Source: JABDQW01 sp942492025 (GTDB lineage Bacteria > Pseudomonadota > Gammaproteobacteria > SZUA-229). From it: a DNA stretch of 64,000 nt. Positions within the stretch are counted from its first letter, which is position 1. Each line of letters starts with the position of its first letter. The DNA lies in assembly GCA_942492025.1 (NCBI GenBank), contig CALODJ010000003.1, forward strand, positions 1 to 64,000, given 5' to 3'. The position numbers were made by a program, and so were the translations under genes. The notes under the pieces were generated by a model that saw only the letters and a list, made by a program, of their open reading frames with translations, did no database searches and was not told the DNA's origin. Of the stretch, positions 1 to 9,584 are shown piece after piece.

Positions 1-142
1 AAGCTGCCGGCATGCTGGAAAGCCAGCCGTGCACCTGGAATCCTTCCAGCACCTGCTCCAATTTACCTATACCCGACATACCCTTCGGCGTACAATCAGC
101 AGCTGACTCAAATGCAGTCATCACACACTTGACAGAGATCCG
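1..142. other. upstream region of RND operon, no gene recognised
   Basis: No convincing coding frame or known element is seen here. It precedes the RND adaptor gene and shares the GC-rich composition of the segment that follows. It may hold the promoter of that operon or the tail of a gene outside the window. Confidence 0.3.
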
Positions 143-1221
143 ATGCACAACAGACTCATCGCGCTGCTTTTCAGTTTCTCGATGCTAATTGCGAGTATCG
201 CCGCCGCCCAGGCGCCGGTCGAGGTCGAAGCCGTCACTACCCGTAACATCGTTCATCGCCTCGAGGTCACAGGAACGGTTACTTCTGCCACGCACGTCCT
301 TGGGTTCGACAGCGGTAGCCGGCCTGGTGTCCGAGCCTCGTTGATGAGGGTCATCGCGTCAGCGCTGGTGATGTCTTGCTCAGTCTCGATCCAGAACTGG
401 CCGAACTCGCATTGGAACGAGCGGCCGCCGAGGTTCGCCAGCTTGGAGCAGCGCTGGCCGACACCCAGCGTCGTCTCGACGAGGCGGAACGCGTTGGCCC
501 GGAACGCGGTGTCCCGCGGACGCAGATAGAGGAGCCGCTGCGCTCCGAAGTCGCGATAGACGAAGCAGCTCTCGTGGTTGCACGTGCGGCAGCCAGTGAA
601 CAGGCTGCTACCGTCGAGCGGCATCGGCTGAAAGCACCGTTTGCAGGCGTCATCAGCCAGCGCTTCGCCGAGCTGGGCGAATGGGTCAACCCGGGCGATG
701 GACTGCCCGAACTCGTCGCCACAGACAACCTGCGTTTCGACTTCCGCGTGCCGCACCACTTCGGCAAGCTGACCGAACGACACGCCGGTGCAGATCATGC
801 TGGATGCCCTGCCCGGCGAGTCCGTGTCGGGGCGCGTCGAGGCGATCGTGCCAGTCAAGAGCCCGGGCGCGCGGACCTTCCTGTTGCGTGTTGTTGCCGA
901 CGGCGATGTCTCCGCGAGCCCGCCGGCGATTACGCCCGGCATGTCAGCACGTGCGGCATTGAGCCTCGCGACGGGCCGAACCGTATCGTTGTTTCACGCG
1001 ACGCCATACTGCGATTGCCGGACGGTCGCGTGACCGTCTGGCTCGTAAACACGCGGGACGGCGTGAGCATCGTGCACGAACGCATCGTGCGCACCGGTCT
1101 CGAATTCGACGGCTTCGTCGAAGTAAAGCAAGGCCTCGAGGATGGCGAACTCGTCGTCACGCGCGGTAACGAATCCCTGCAGGAAGACCAGGCGGTCGCT
1201 ATTCTCGGCGGAGGGTCCTAG
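143..1221 (+). pseudogene. RND efflux periplasmic adaptor (membrane fusion protein), frameshifted
   Basis: Adaptor subunit that would link an inner-membrane RND pump to an outer-membrane channel. The start at 143 gives a signal peptide (MHNRLIALLFSFSMLIASIA) and the start of a beta-barrel (VTGTVTSA). The protein must then be read through four frame changes, near 288, 335, 780 and 980. The pieces are GSTAVAGLVSE, then LVDEGHRVSAGDVLLSLDPE with the helical hairpin and lipoyl half (APFAGVISQRFAELGEWV), then VQIMLDALPGESVSGRV, then IVVSRDAILRLPDGRV to the stop at 1219. Apart from the shifts the sequence is well conserved, so this is either a recent pseudogene or a cluster of indel errors. The stop lies 2 bases before the GTG start of the pump gene, as in an operon. 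Confidence 0.8.
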
Positions 1222-1223
1222 TC

Positions 1224-4200
1224 GTGTTCGATGCCATCGTTCGCAATGGCATTCTGACGACCGTTGCCGCGCTGATTATCTCGGTCATCGGCGTCATGGC
1301 GGCTTTGCGCGTGCCGGTGCAGATGATCCCCGATCTCGAGGTTCGCACCGTCTCCATCGAAACCTCGTGGCCCGGCGCTACGCCGCAGGACGTCGAGAAG
1401 GAAATCCTCATTGAGCAGGAGGAATACCTTCGCACGCTGCCGAACATGCAGCGCCTCGAGTCCACCGCGTCGTCCGGCAGTGCCGTCATCGAGCTCGACT
1501 TCCCGTTTGGCGTCGATATGACGCAGACGCTGATCGAGGTCAGTAACGCACTGAACCAGGTCCCGTCCTATCCCGAGAACGTCGACGAGCCGCGCGTCTA
1601 CGCGAGCTCGTTCTCGTCGAACTCCTTCATGTACTTCGCGATCTCGCCGCTGCCCGGCAATCCGCGCAACCTCGACATGGACATGATGCGGGACTTCATC
1701 GTCGACAATGTCCGCACGCGCCTGTCGGGCGTGCCCGGCGTGTCGCAGATCGATGTGCGCGGCGGCGCCGATCGCCAGGTCAAGATTATGCTCGACCCCG
1801 CAAAACTCGCCGATCGGCAACTGACAATCAGTGACGTGCGCAACGCGATCCGTGCGCGCAACCGCGACGTGTCCGGCGGCGAAATCGACAGCGGCAAGCG
1901 CCGCTACCTGCTGCGGACCGTCGGCCGCTTCGACAACGTCGGCATGCTCGAAAACCTGATTATCGACCGGCGCGGGGACGCGCTGATTCGCCTGTCGGAC
2001 GTTGCGAGGGTCGAACTCGATCACTTCGAAGTCCGCAGCCTCGCTTTCTTCAACGACAACCCGATCATCTTCTTTGCAGTGAATCGCGAGGCGGGATCGA
2101 ACGTGATAGATATCAAGTACGCGATGCTCGACGCCGTCGAGCGGGTGAAGCGTGACGTGCTCGAGCCGAACGGGATGACGATGTCCCTGATCGCGGAGGA
2201 TGCCGGCTATGTCGAGGCATCGATTCGCAACGTGTGGATCAACTTGGGGATAGGCGCCCTGTTCGCGACCCTGGTCATGTTCCTGTTCCTCCGCTCCGTC
2301 CGCGCAACGGCTGTCGGCGTGCTGGGCATACCAATCTGTACGATTGCCGCATTCATCGGCCTGCTCGTCGCGGGTCGAACGATCAACGTCATCTCGCTCG
2401 CGGGTGTCGCCTTCGCGATCGGCATGACGCTCGACAACAGTATCGTCGTCATCGAGAGCATCGAGCAGAAGCGTCGAGAGGGCCTGGACCGCTTCCGTGC
2501 GGCGGTCGAGGGTGTGCAGAGCGTATGGACCGCCGTACTTGCATCAACACTGACAACGATTCTCGTATTCCTCCCGGTACTGTTCATCGTCGAGGAAGCC
2601 GGGCAGCTCTATTCGGACGTGGCTGTCGCCATCTCCGCATCGATCCTAGCCTCAATGCTGGTGGCTGTGACGTTGATTCCGACCGCGAGCGCGCGACTTT
2701 CATTCGGCACCGAAGGCCGGGGTAGCAGCAATCACGCGCTGCGCGACAGGCTGCTCGCGTCGATCGACTCGCTGATCGCGACACCAAAGCGCCGCGCGAC
2801 CACGATCGTCGCGACGATCGCCGCAAGCGCGATCATCATCTTCGCTCTCACGCCGCCTGCGGAGTACCTGCCGGAGGGCGAGGAACCCAAGACCTTCGCC
2901 TCGATGAGCGCGCCGCCCGGCTACAACCTCGAAACCATGAGCCGGATCGGTCTGGAGGTGCGCGACTATTTCCTGCCGTTCGTGGGCGACGATCCGGAAC
3001 GCTTCGATCGCGGCGAGGTCGACGTCCCCGCAATCAAGTACCTGAATACGCGCATCGACGCCGGCGGCATGCGAATCATCTCCCAACCGGTGCGCAGGGC
3101 GGACATCGACGAACTGATGGACGCCATCACGGCCCGCTATCGGCAGTATCCGGGCATGCGCGCGTTCGCGGCCCGCGGCTCCATTATTTCCAGCAACGAC
3201 GGCGGTACGCGTAGCATCAACCTCGACATTTCCGGACCAGAGCTCGGCATCGTCTACGAAGCGGCGCTGGCCGCCTATCGACGTGCCGAAGAGGTTCTCG
3301 GCAATCCGCGCATTCAGTCGAGCCCTTCGTCGCTGTCACTGTCACAGCCGCTGATCGAGGTGCGCCCCGACTGGACGCGTGCCGCCGAACTCGGCATGAC
3401 CGCGGATGACGTCGGCTACACCGTTGCGGCGCTCACTGATGGCGCATTCGTCGACGAGTTTTTCGAGGCCGACAACAAGGTCGACATTTATCTGTTCGGT
3501 ACCAGCGGCGGCCAGCCGAATCTCGACAGTCTCGCCGGCCTGCCGATCTACACGCCACAGGGAAGCGTGCTGCCGCTCGATGCGCTGGCCTCGATCCGCG
3601 AGACTGTCGATACGAACACGATCCGGCGCATCAACGGACAACGCACGGTTACCCTGAACATAATTCCGCCGGCGAACATTGCACTGGAGGATGGCGTCGA
3701 AATTGTTCGGGCCGAAGTCATTTCCTACCTGCGCGGCACCGGCGCCCTGCCCGCAAACATCAATGTCGACATCTCGGGTGCCAGCGACCAGCTCGACGCG
3801 ACGAAGGCGGCTCTCACCGCCAATTACCCGGTCGCCCTGATCATCGTGTTCCTGCTAATGGTTGCGATCTTCCGTCACTGGGGTTTCCCGCTGTTGATCA
3901 TGACGACGATACCGCTCGGTATCGCGGCTGGCATCGTCGGCCTGGCCCTGCTGAACGGCTTTGGCTCCCTGCTCGGTGCGGTTGGCCTCGGCGGCTTCCA
4001 CCAGTCCTTCGACATGATCTCGATGCTGGGCTTCCTGATTCTGATGGGCACGGTGGTCAACAACCCGATCTTGATCGTCGACCGGGCGACACAGAGAATG
4101 CGCGAAGGCTGCGTATCCGCACTCGACGCCGTCCGCGACGCGGTATCTTCACGCATACGCCCGATTGCGATGTCGACGCTGACGACGATTTGCGGCCTGG

Positions 4201-4373
4201 CGCCGTTGGTCTTCATCCCCGGGGCAGGTACCGAGCTTTATCGCGGCGTCGGCGCTATTGTCCTGTTCGGCATCCTGGGTGCCGCGGTGGTTTCACTGAC
4301 CATGCTGCCGGCGCTGACGGTCACATTCCTAACGTGGTCTGAAAGGCGCAGCACAGCGATGGCATCGAGTTAA
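1224..4373 (+). CDS. RND-family efflux transporter, inner-membrane pump
   Basis: Proton-driven multidrug or solute exporter of the HAE/AcrB superfamily, 1049 residues, the usual full length. Seen: an N-terminal membrane helix (TTVAALIISVIGVMAALRVP), a first periplasmic porter domain beginning IETSWPGATPQDVEKEI, helices TM2-TM6 from about residue 335 with the proton-relay region GMTLDNSIVVIES, a second periplasmic domain from about 540 to 860, and TM8-TM12 ending in LTMLPALTVTFL. It starts at GTG 1224, directly after the adaptor stop. No outer-membrane factor gene is in view. The substrate cannot be told. The GC-rich codon use differs from everything after 5100, which suggests foreign origin. 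Confidence 0.9.
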   Translation: MFDAIVRNGILTTVAALIISVIGVMAALRVPVQMIPDLEVRTVSIETSWPGATPQDVEKEILIEQEEYLRTLPNMQRLESTASSGSAVIELDFPFGVDMTQTLIEVSNALNQVPSYPENVDEPRVYASSFSSNSFMYFAISPLPGNPRNLDMDMMRDFIVDNVRTRLSGVPGVSQIDVRGGADRQVKIMLDPAKLADRQLTISDVRNAIRARNRDVSGGEIDSGKRRYLLRTVGRFDNVGMLENLIIDRRGDALIRLSDVARVELDHFEVRSLAFFNDNPIIFFAVNREAGSNVIDIKYAMLDAVERVKRDVLEPNGMTMSLIAEDAGYVEASIRNVWINLGIGALFATLVMFLFLRSVRATAVGVLGIPICTIAAFIGLLVAGRTINVISLAGVAFAIGMTLDNSIVVIESIEQKRREGLDRFRAAVEGVQSVWTAVLASTLTTILVFLPVLFIVEEAGQLYSDVAVAISASILASMLVAVTLIPTASARLSFGTEGRGSSNHALRDRLLASIDSLIATPKRRATTIVATIAASAIIIFALTPPAEYLPEGEEPKTFASMSAPPGYNLETMSRIGLEVRDYFLPFVGDDPERFDRGEVDVPAIKYLNTRIDAGGMRIISQPVRRADIDELMDAITARYRQYPGMRAFAARGSIISSNDGGTRSINLDISGPELGIVYEAALAAYRRAEEVLGNPRIQSSPSSLSLSQPLIEVRPDWTRAAELGMTADDVGYTVAALTDGAFVDEFFEADNKVDIYLFGTSGGQPNLDSLAGLPIYTPQGSVLPLDALASIRETVDTNTIRRINGQRTVTLNIIPPANIALEDGVEIVRAEVISYLRGTGALPANINVDISGASDQLDATKAALTANYPVALIIVFLLMVAIFRHWGFPLLIMTTIPLGIAAGIVGLALLNGFGSLLGAVGLGGFHQSFDMISMLGFLILMGTVVNNPILIVDRATQRMREGCVSALDAVRDAVSSRIRPIAMSTLTTICGLAPLVFIPGAGTELYRGVGAIVLFGILGAAVVSLTMLPALTVTFLTWSERRSTAMASS

Positions 4374-5019
4374 AAGTTAAAGATGCCCCGTGTTGGATCT
4401 GTGTAATCTCGAGCATTTTGATTGTGCTATTTACAGCTTAAAGGGCTTTTGTGAAACTTTTGTGTAACAGCTTTAGGGTGTGGGAAAGCTGTGAATAAAA
4501 TTATAACCCATTGATCTTTAATGGATAAATGGCTGAAATAGGAATCGAACCTACGACCTTCATTACGAAAATGCCATTATAGGTTGACGAGACAGGATGA
4601 CCACCCATCCGTTAATCACTCTGGAATCTGTCCACCCTCGTCATTCAATCGGGTTATTTCTGCCCCCAGCTACCCTCCTGTAACTCCACTGAATCTGTGG
4701 ATGTAATCAACTGTTACTATCCCCCAAGTCTATATTCGAATACCTGGGTCTTTGCGTATACGTTTCATCCTTTCCAGGATAACTGAATATTACTATTCCC
4801 TATAAATGAAAAAATATGTTATCCCTACAACCATCCCGTATCGGAAGCCAATGATGAATGAAATAATGGAAAGGTGATGGAATATCTGATTATGAAATTC
4901 GGTGTGGGGCTCTACGAATCTGATGGTTGCGCCACACCATCTCGACAGGAGAAGGGGTAAAGGAAATCGACCCCTTTCAACATCTTGATGAGACAGCCAC
5001 CCTCTACACCTGAGGAGAA
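4374..5019. other. AT-richer gene-poor stretch between RND genes and tRNA-Thr
   Basis: No gene is supported here. Composition drops abruptly from the GC-rich RND segment to AT-rich DNA at about 4375. The only recognisable item is a decayed copy of the tRNA-Thr 3' half at 4535-4572. A minus-strand open frame over 4793-5080 reads through the tRNA itself and is not a gene. No integrase remnant was found. Confidence 0.6.
4535..4572 (-). repeat. partial duplicate of tRNA-Thr 3' end, putative att remnant
   Basis: The 26 bases 4535-4560 are identical to bases 5029-5054 in the 3' half of the intact tRNA-Thr gene. The match then continues imperfectly (CATTACGAA) to about 4572. The orientation is the same as the tRNA (minus strand). 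Duplicated tRNA 3' ends are the usual footprint of site-specific integration into tRNA genes. The copy lies about 490 bases beyond the tRNA 3' end, on the side where an integrated element should sit. Confidence 0.6.
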
Positions 5020-5095
5020 TGGTGCCGGAAATAGGAATCGAACCTACGACCTTCTCATTACGAATGAGCTGCTCTACCAACTGAGCTATTCCGGC
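5020..5095 (-). tRNA. tRNA-Thr (anticodon CGU)
   Basis: Read on the minus strand, the sequence begins GCCGGAATAGCTCAGTTGG, has anticodon loop TTCGTAA (anticodon CGT), T-arm GGTTCGATTCC, acceptor 3' strand TTCCGGC and an encoded A-CCA end (5020-5022). The 7-bp acceptor stem (GCCGGAA with TTCCGGC) pairs perfectly. It closely resembles enterobacterial thrW, itself a common phage integration site. Confidence 0.95.
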
Positions 5096-5162
5096 ATTGT
5101 TTACTGACTAACTGCGTTGCCATGCTGAACTCGGGATCCCGCGCAGCGCGCAGTATACCAAA

Positions 5163-6263
5163 TCAGTGCGCGGCATCCAGGGTATAAGGGGCAGGATCGA
5201 GCGAAGTTTCCCGCTCCAGCACCATGTCGGCCATTAATCTGGCGGACGCGGCACCGAGGACGACGCCATTGCGGTAGTGCCCGGCATTGATGTAGAGGCC
5301 GTCGATTTCGGGATGGCTGCAAATATAAGGTATCCCCTGCTCGGTGCCCGGCCTGAGTCCGGCCCACTGCCGTTCGATTTCCATATCGGCCAGCGCCGGT
5401 ATGATTTCAACGGCAGCGCGTCTGAGTTCGACGGTGGCCTCATTTGTTGTGGTTTTATCGAAACCGGTGCGTTCCAGGGTGCTGCCGGCGAGCACGCAGC
5501 CATCCTTCCGCGGAATGATGTAATGCCCGGATGACAGCACCATACGCCTGATCAGGCCCGGCTCCCCCTTGAACATGATCATCTGGCCCTTGACCGGTTC
5601 GATTTCCACATTCTTCTCGTCTTTGATAAAGCCGGCACTCCAGGCGCCACTGGCGATGATGACCTTGTCAGCATAGTGTGACTCGTGCCCTGTATATATA
5701 CCCCGGATGGCTCCAGCTTCAATAATCAACTCTAAGACAGGCGTATGCTCGAGGTATTTGATCGCGCGCGTATCAAAACTGCCCTTCAGCGCCTTCACCA
5801 GTTTCGGATTTCTGATTTGCATGATGTCCGGCAGCCATAATCCACTGTCAATTGCTGTGCTGACCTGCGGCTCGATTTCCTGGATCTGGCGTGCATCTGT
5901 GACCGTTTGCAGCTCGACTGACCATGCCTGTGCCCAGCTTTCAGCCTGCTGTCGCTCTTCCAGACTGGCGAATAGCAAGCCACTGGTGATTAATTCACAA
6001 TCAACAGCGCTTTCATTGTGTAACTGTTGCGCCAGCTCGGGATAGATGGTTTTACTGGCCTCGGCCAACCGGTTGACCGATCGGTCGTAGCGCCACGGGT
6101 ACAGGGGTGAAATGATGCCACCACCCGCCCAGGACGATTCACCGCCGAGCGGCCCACGCTCGATCACCAGCACATCAACGCCGGCATTGTGCAGCTCGCG
6201 CGCGGTGAGCATGCCGATAATACCACCGCCGATAATAATTACTTCAGACAAATCTTTCCCCAA
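5163..6263 (-). CDS. thiO: glycine oxidase ThiO (FAD-dependent)
   Basis: FAD-dependent amine oxidase that makes iminoglycine (dehydroglycine) for assembly of the thiamine thiazole ring. The 366 residues are the usual length. The N-terminal dinucleotide-binding motif is VIIIGGGIIGMLTARELH (residues 8-25), followed by GGESSWAGGGIISPLYPW, a ThiO/DAO signature. The C-terminal FAD contact region is GHYRNGVVLGAASARLMADM. thiS and thiG lie 3 kb away on the other strand, which supports ThiO over other DadA/SoxA-type oxidases. The gene lies 67 bases from tRNA-Thr. Confidence 0.9.
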   Translation of the reverse strand: MGKDLSEVIIIGGGIIGMLTARELHNAGVDVLVIERGPLGGESSWAGGGIISPLYPWRYDRSVNRLAEASKTIYPELAQQLHNESAVDCELITSGLLFASLEERQQAESWAQAWSVELQTVTDARQIQEIEPQVSTAIDSGLWLPDIMQIRNPKLVKALKGSFDTRAIKYLEHTPVLELIIEAGAIRGIYTGHESHYADKVIIASGAWSAGFIKDEKNVEIEPVKGQMIMFKGEPGLIRRMVLSSGHYIIPRKDGCVLAGSTLERTGFDKTTTNEATVELRRAAVEIIPALADMEIERQWAGLRPGTEQGIPYICSHPEIDGLYINAGHYRNGVVLGAASARLMADMVLERETSLDPAPYTLDAAH

Positions 6264-6379
6264 TGCGATAGCTTAGAACATCCATGCCAGTGCCCATGAA
6301 AAAGTTGACACTATACAACACTCAAAACGTAAAATGCTCTCACATTGTTATCAGCCGAGTCGAAACAGTCCAAATCGCA

Positions 6380-8026
6380 ATGAAAATCATCCCTTCTCGA
6401 TTACCCGTCATTCTGTTCACACTGATATTCACGCTGCCATCGACACTGTCCGCGGCGGACGAAGCGCCTACCCTTAAAGAAATCGTCGAAAAGAGCGATG
6501 TTACCAAGATTGTCGATAAACCTGACAAGAAGCCGGCGAAAGGGCCGGCCGATGAGTACGGCCGCACGACACCCAGATCCAGCACCCTGGGCCTCGCCAA
6601 GGCATTATCAGAGATGGATTTCGATACGGCTGTGCACTATATGGATTTTCGCAACCTGCCATTTAGCATTGACAAAGTGGACGGCCCTGATCTTGCGCGC
6701 AAGCTGTTGATCATTGCTGACAGAAGCATGGTGATCGATTGGGAAGCGATCAGCGATGACCCGGATGGCCATTCCGATGATGGCCTGCCGAAATACCGTG
6801 ACCGCATCACGACCATCAAGACCAGCCAGGGCCTGGTCGACATCCTGATGCAAAAAGCACCCCGCGGTGATGGGGTTTCCATCTGGAAATTGTCCAATGC
6901 GACCATCGCCATGATTCCTGAACTGAACAAGGAATTTGGTTATGGGCCGATTGGTGACAAGCTGTCGCTGATATTCCCGAACTATTATGTGATGGGGCTG
7001 GAGTTGTGGCAGTGGGGAATGGTAATCGTGCTGATTGGCATGGGTTGGATAATCGCCTATGTCGCCACCTGGATCGTATTCCAAACGGTAAAGCTCTACA
7101 GAAAAGAACGCTTCGAGACCGTACAAAAGTTTATCAACGGCCCGTTACGTTTACTCATCCTGGTGCTGTTCTTCCGTGCAACCTTTGATCTGATTGCACC
7201 CACACTGGTGGCACGCGCATTTTTCGAGGCTCGCACGCTGCTGATCCTTGCCCTGGTCTGGGTATCGCTGGGTGTTGTCGATCTGATCATGTACCGCATA
7301 GCCGAACGCATAAAAAAGCGGGGGAATGCCGATGCGGTTGTACTGCTCAGACCGGCGACCACTGCAATCAAGCTCACATTGATTTTCATAGGTGCTGTTT
7401 CATGGCTGGATAATATCGGCTACGAGGTCACCACCCTACTGGCCGGACTCGGTGTCGGCGGTATTGCTGTGGCCTTCGCTGCGCAACGCACGCTCGAAAA
7501 CCTGATCGGCTCGATCACGATCTATTCGTCACAACCTGTTCATGTTGGCGATTTCTGTAAATTTGGCGATACGCTGGGTGTCGTTGAGGAAATCGGGCTG
7601 CGCGCAACCCAGCTGCGCACGCTGGAACGCACCGTGGTGCACATCCCCAATGCCAAGTTCTCGACTGACATCATCGAAAACCTGACGCAGCGCGACAAGA
7701 TTCTGTATCGCACACGATTGCGTCTGTCGCTGCAAACCACGGCGCAGCAGATGCAGCAGGTACTCAAGGATATTCGTGAATTGATCGACCAGCACGCGAT
7801 GATCGATGAGGAGGCTTCGCGCGTGCGCTTCCTGGAGTTTGGTGAATACGCGCAGGAAATCGAACTGTACGTCTATATCAAGACGCGTGATTTCGCCGAA
7901 TACCTGGAGTACCGCGAAGATATCAACCTGAGTATTCAGGGCATTATCGAAACGGCCGGCACACAACTGGTTGTTCCCACCCGGACAACCTATTTAGAAG
8001 GCAGCACTTCGCCATCCAGCACCTGA
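6380..8026 (+). CDS. MscS-family mechanosensitive ion channel
   Basis: Inner-membrane channel that opens on membrane tension. I chose the ATG at 6380 over an in-frame ATG at 6284, because it begins a clear signal peptide (MKIIPSRLPVILFTLIFTLP, cleavage near LSA-AD), giving 548 residues. A periplasmic N-terminal domain (about 25-210) precedes membrane helices near 220-245, 265-300 and 310-330. The pore helix TM3 is Gly/Ala-rich (LLAGLGVGGIAVAFAAQ) and is followed by the MscS beta-domain signature NLIGSITIYSSQPVHVGD. The C-terminal cytoplasmic alpha/beta domain is present. The upstream region is short and divergent from thiO. The N-terminal extension makes it larger than E. coli MscS. Confidence 0.9.
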   Translation: MKIIPSRLPVILFTLIFTLPSTLSAADEAPTLKEIVEKSDVTKIVDKPDKKPAKGPADEYGRTTPRSSTLGLAKALSEMDFDTAVHYMDFRNLPFSIDKVDGPDLARKLLIIADRSMVIDWEAISDDPDGHSDDGLPKYRDRITTIKTSQGLVDILMQKAPRGDGVSIWKLSNATIAMIPELNKEFGYGPIGDKLSLIFPNYYVMGLELWQWGMVIVLIGMGWIIAYVATWIVFQTVKLYRKERFETVQKFINGPLRLLILVLFFRATFDLIAPTLVARAFFEARTLLILALVWVSLGVVDLIMYRIAERIKKRGNADAVVLLRPATTAIKLTLIFIGAVSWLDNIGYEVTTLLAGLGVGGIAVAFAAQRTLENLIGSITIYSSQPVHVGDFCKFGDTLGVVEEIGLRATQLRTLERTVVHIPNAKFSTDIIENLTQRDKILYRTRLRLSLQTTAQQMQQVLKDIRELIDQHAMIDEEASRVRFLEFGEYAQEIELYVYIKTRDFAEYLEYREDINLSIQGIIETAGTQLVVPTRTTYLEGSTSPSST

Positions 8027-8498
8027 TTCATGTCGTAAACTGTAAAAGTCTGGATTTGATCAGAGATCACAGTAAGTGACTGTCTGAATGATCTGACAGA
8101 GAAAGCACGTGCAGCACGGCCCGCGCGTTGTTACAGAATATATTACTCACAATCCGCGATCAAAAGCGGTCATTGCTGTATGCGTTACGTATTTCGTTGA
8201 TGAAATAAAGCCTATACATCGTAGGGTGCGCCGTGCGCACCACTCGGCAGTAATTATGCCTGTGGTGCTAATTTCGGTGCGCACGGCGCACCCTACCTCG
8301 CTGCGCACGGCGCACCCTACCTCGCTGCCCGTTGCGCATAGTGAAGGGTAAGCTGAAGAGCCGCGATTGCCACGTCGCCATCGCGACTCGCAAAGACGTG
8401 GGAATAACGGTTTGGGTTAAGGCATGTGGATTCACCACTACACATAAACGCAACGCGCTTGAAGGCACGACAGGGAAACACGGACATTGCGCCTGGGT
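8027..8498. repeat. intergenic region with three GTAGGGTGCGCC palindrome arms
   Basis: No gene is supported here. One arm of the dispersed repeat (GTAGGGTGCGCCGTGCGC...) lies at 8221-8241, the inverted arm at 8276-8296, and a tandem partial copy of the inverted arm at 8302-8320. Arms 1 and 2 could form a long hairpin. A short open frame over 8109-8351 is made of repeat sequence and is not considered real. Confidence 0.7.
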
Positions 8499-9161
8499 TT
8501 ATTTACAGCCCGGATTAGATTTGATGTTCGCCGGGGCGAATTCTATGTATTTTTCGCAGTAACAACGATGTTTTCCCTGTGCCCATGATTTCTTGCACAC
8601 CGCGATCATCTTTCTGGTGATATCCATCGACAGCTTCTCCTGCACAGCGGCACTGGCAGCCAGTGCTTGCTGTTGCTGCCTCAGTGATTCATCTGCCAGG
8701 CGAGCCGCTTCTGCCTGCTTGCGCTCCAGCTCTGGCTGTTGATTTTTTTGCACGGCCTGCGGGCGTTTGCGTGCTGCCGCTTTGCGTTTTCGCTCTGCTT
8801 CTGCCGCCTTGCCCCGTTGAATGAACATATGCGTGACTTTCGAGTCGATCATGGCCTGTGCGTTGATCCGCTCTTCGATGTCATGACAGATATACTCGAC
8901 AGGCTCGATTTCAGGGTAGTTTTCCGGTGGGCTCAGCTTACAGAGGGATGTTGGCGCCACACGCTCTCGGGCCCCGTACCGCGTTTTTTCGGCAGACGCG
9001 TGTTCAGCGGATTGCCGGGCTGCCTGCGGGTTGGCGGCTAACCGGATTGCATTGTTTGATGGTTCAATGCTGCTTGTGATGGCATGGGTCACTGCCTGGG
9101 CAAATATCGCGCTACTGGACGTCAGCATCGCGAGAAAAAACAGTAACCGCAAAAAACCCAT
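8499..9161 (-). CDS. hypothetical secreted protein, Lys/Glu/Ala-rich
   Basis: I do not recognise the family. Starting at 9161 gives 220 residues with a clear signal peptide (MGFLRLLFFLAMLTSSSAIF, then AQA). An upstream in-frame start at 9287 would put this hydrophobic segment inside the protein and is less likely. Two cysteines flank the proline/glutamate stretch before VEYICHDIEERINAQ. Residues of about 120-170 are highly charged and helical (RGKAAEAERKRKAAARKRPQ), probably a coiled coil. The tail holds a CYCEKYIEF motif and ends in PGCK. The four C-terminal-half cysteines suggest disulfides in the periplasm. It is convergent with the repeat region and divergent from thiS. Confidence 0.6.
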   Translation of the reverse strand: MGFLRLLFFLAMLTSSSAIFAQAVTHAITSSIEPSNNAIRLAANPQAARQSAEHASAEKTRYGARERVAPTSLCKLSPPENYPEIEPVEYICHDIEERINAQAMIDSKVTHMFIQRGKAAEAERKRKAAARKRPQAVQKNQQPELERKQAEAARLADESLRQQQQALAASAAVQEKLSMDITRKMIAVCKKSWAQGKHRCYCEKYIEFAPANIKSNPGCK

Positions 9162-9326
9162 CGCCCCGAAGCCACCTCGAATCACGCAACTTACTAATAA
9201 CAATAATAATTTCTTATTGTTGATTACAGTGTATAGCACATGGGGCGCATTTTTCCTGCTCTGCTGTCCAACCCAGATACTGCACATCTATTCTTCACCG
9301 CCATTGAACAGATCGTGTAAAATTCG

Positions 9327-9533
9327 ATGTCTATGAAAATCACTCTAAACGGCGAAGACCGCACTGTACAACCCGATGCCAGCCTCGGTGAATTGCTGGA
9401 AATGCTCGACCTGAAAGGCAAACGCATCGCCGTCGAAGTCAACCGCGAAATCGTGCCACGAAGCGAGTACGATAACTTCAAGCTGACTGAGAGTGACACA
9501 ATAGAAATTGTTAACGCGATTGGTGGTGGTTGA
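9327..9533 (+). CDS. thiS: sulfur carrier protein ThiS
   Basis: Small ubiquitin-like carrier, 68 residues. Its C-terminal Gly-Gly becomes a thiocarboxylate and hands sulfur to ThiG in thiazole synthesis. The sequence starts MSMKITLNGE (an alternative ATG two codons in) and ends VNAIGGG. The C-terminal run is one Gly longer than the minimal GG. thiG follows after 51 bases. With thiO, three thiazole-branch genes are present. No TPP riboswitch was recognised upstream. Confidence 0.92.
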   Translation: MSMKITLNGEDRTVQPDASLGELLEMLDLKGKRIAVEVNREIVPRSEYDNFKLTESDTIEIVNAIGGG

Positions 9534-9584
9534 TCACACCGACCCGCGACCCCTTTGAATCCAACACCGAACACGTAATCGATT

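Noticed and set aside
253..942. 229-residue minus-strand open frame opposite the RND adaptor
   Set aside because: A GC-rich shadow of the adaptor gene; the plus-strand pieces have clear homology.
4793..5080. 95-residue minus-strand open frame
   Set aside because: It runs through the tRNA-Thr gene (the VGSIPISGT stretch is the T-arm read as protein), so it is not a gene.
8109..8351. 80-residue open frame in the gap after the MscS gene
   Set aside because: Composed mostly of the GTAGGGTGCGCC repeat arms; no ribosome site.
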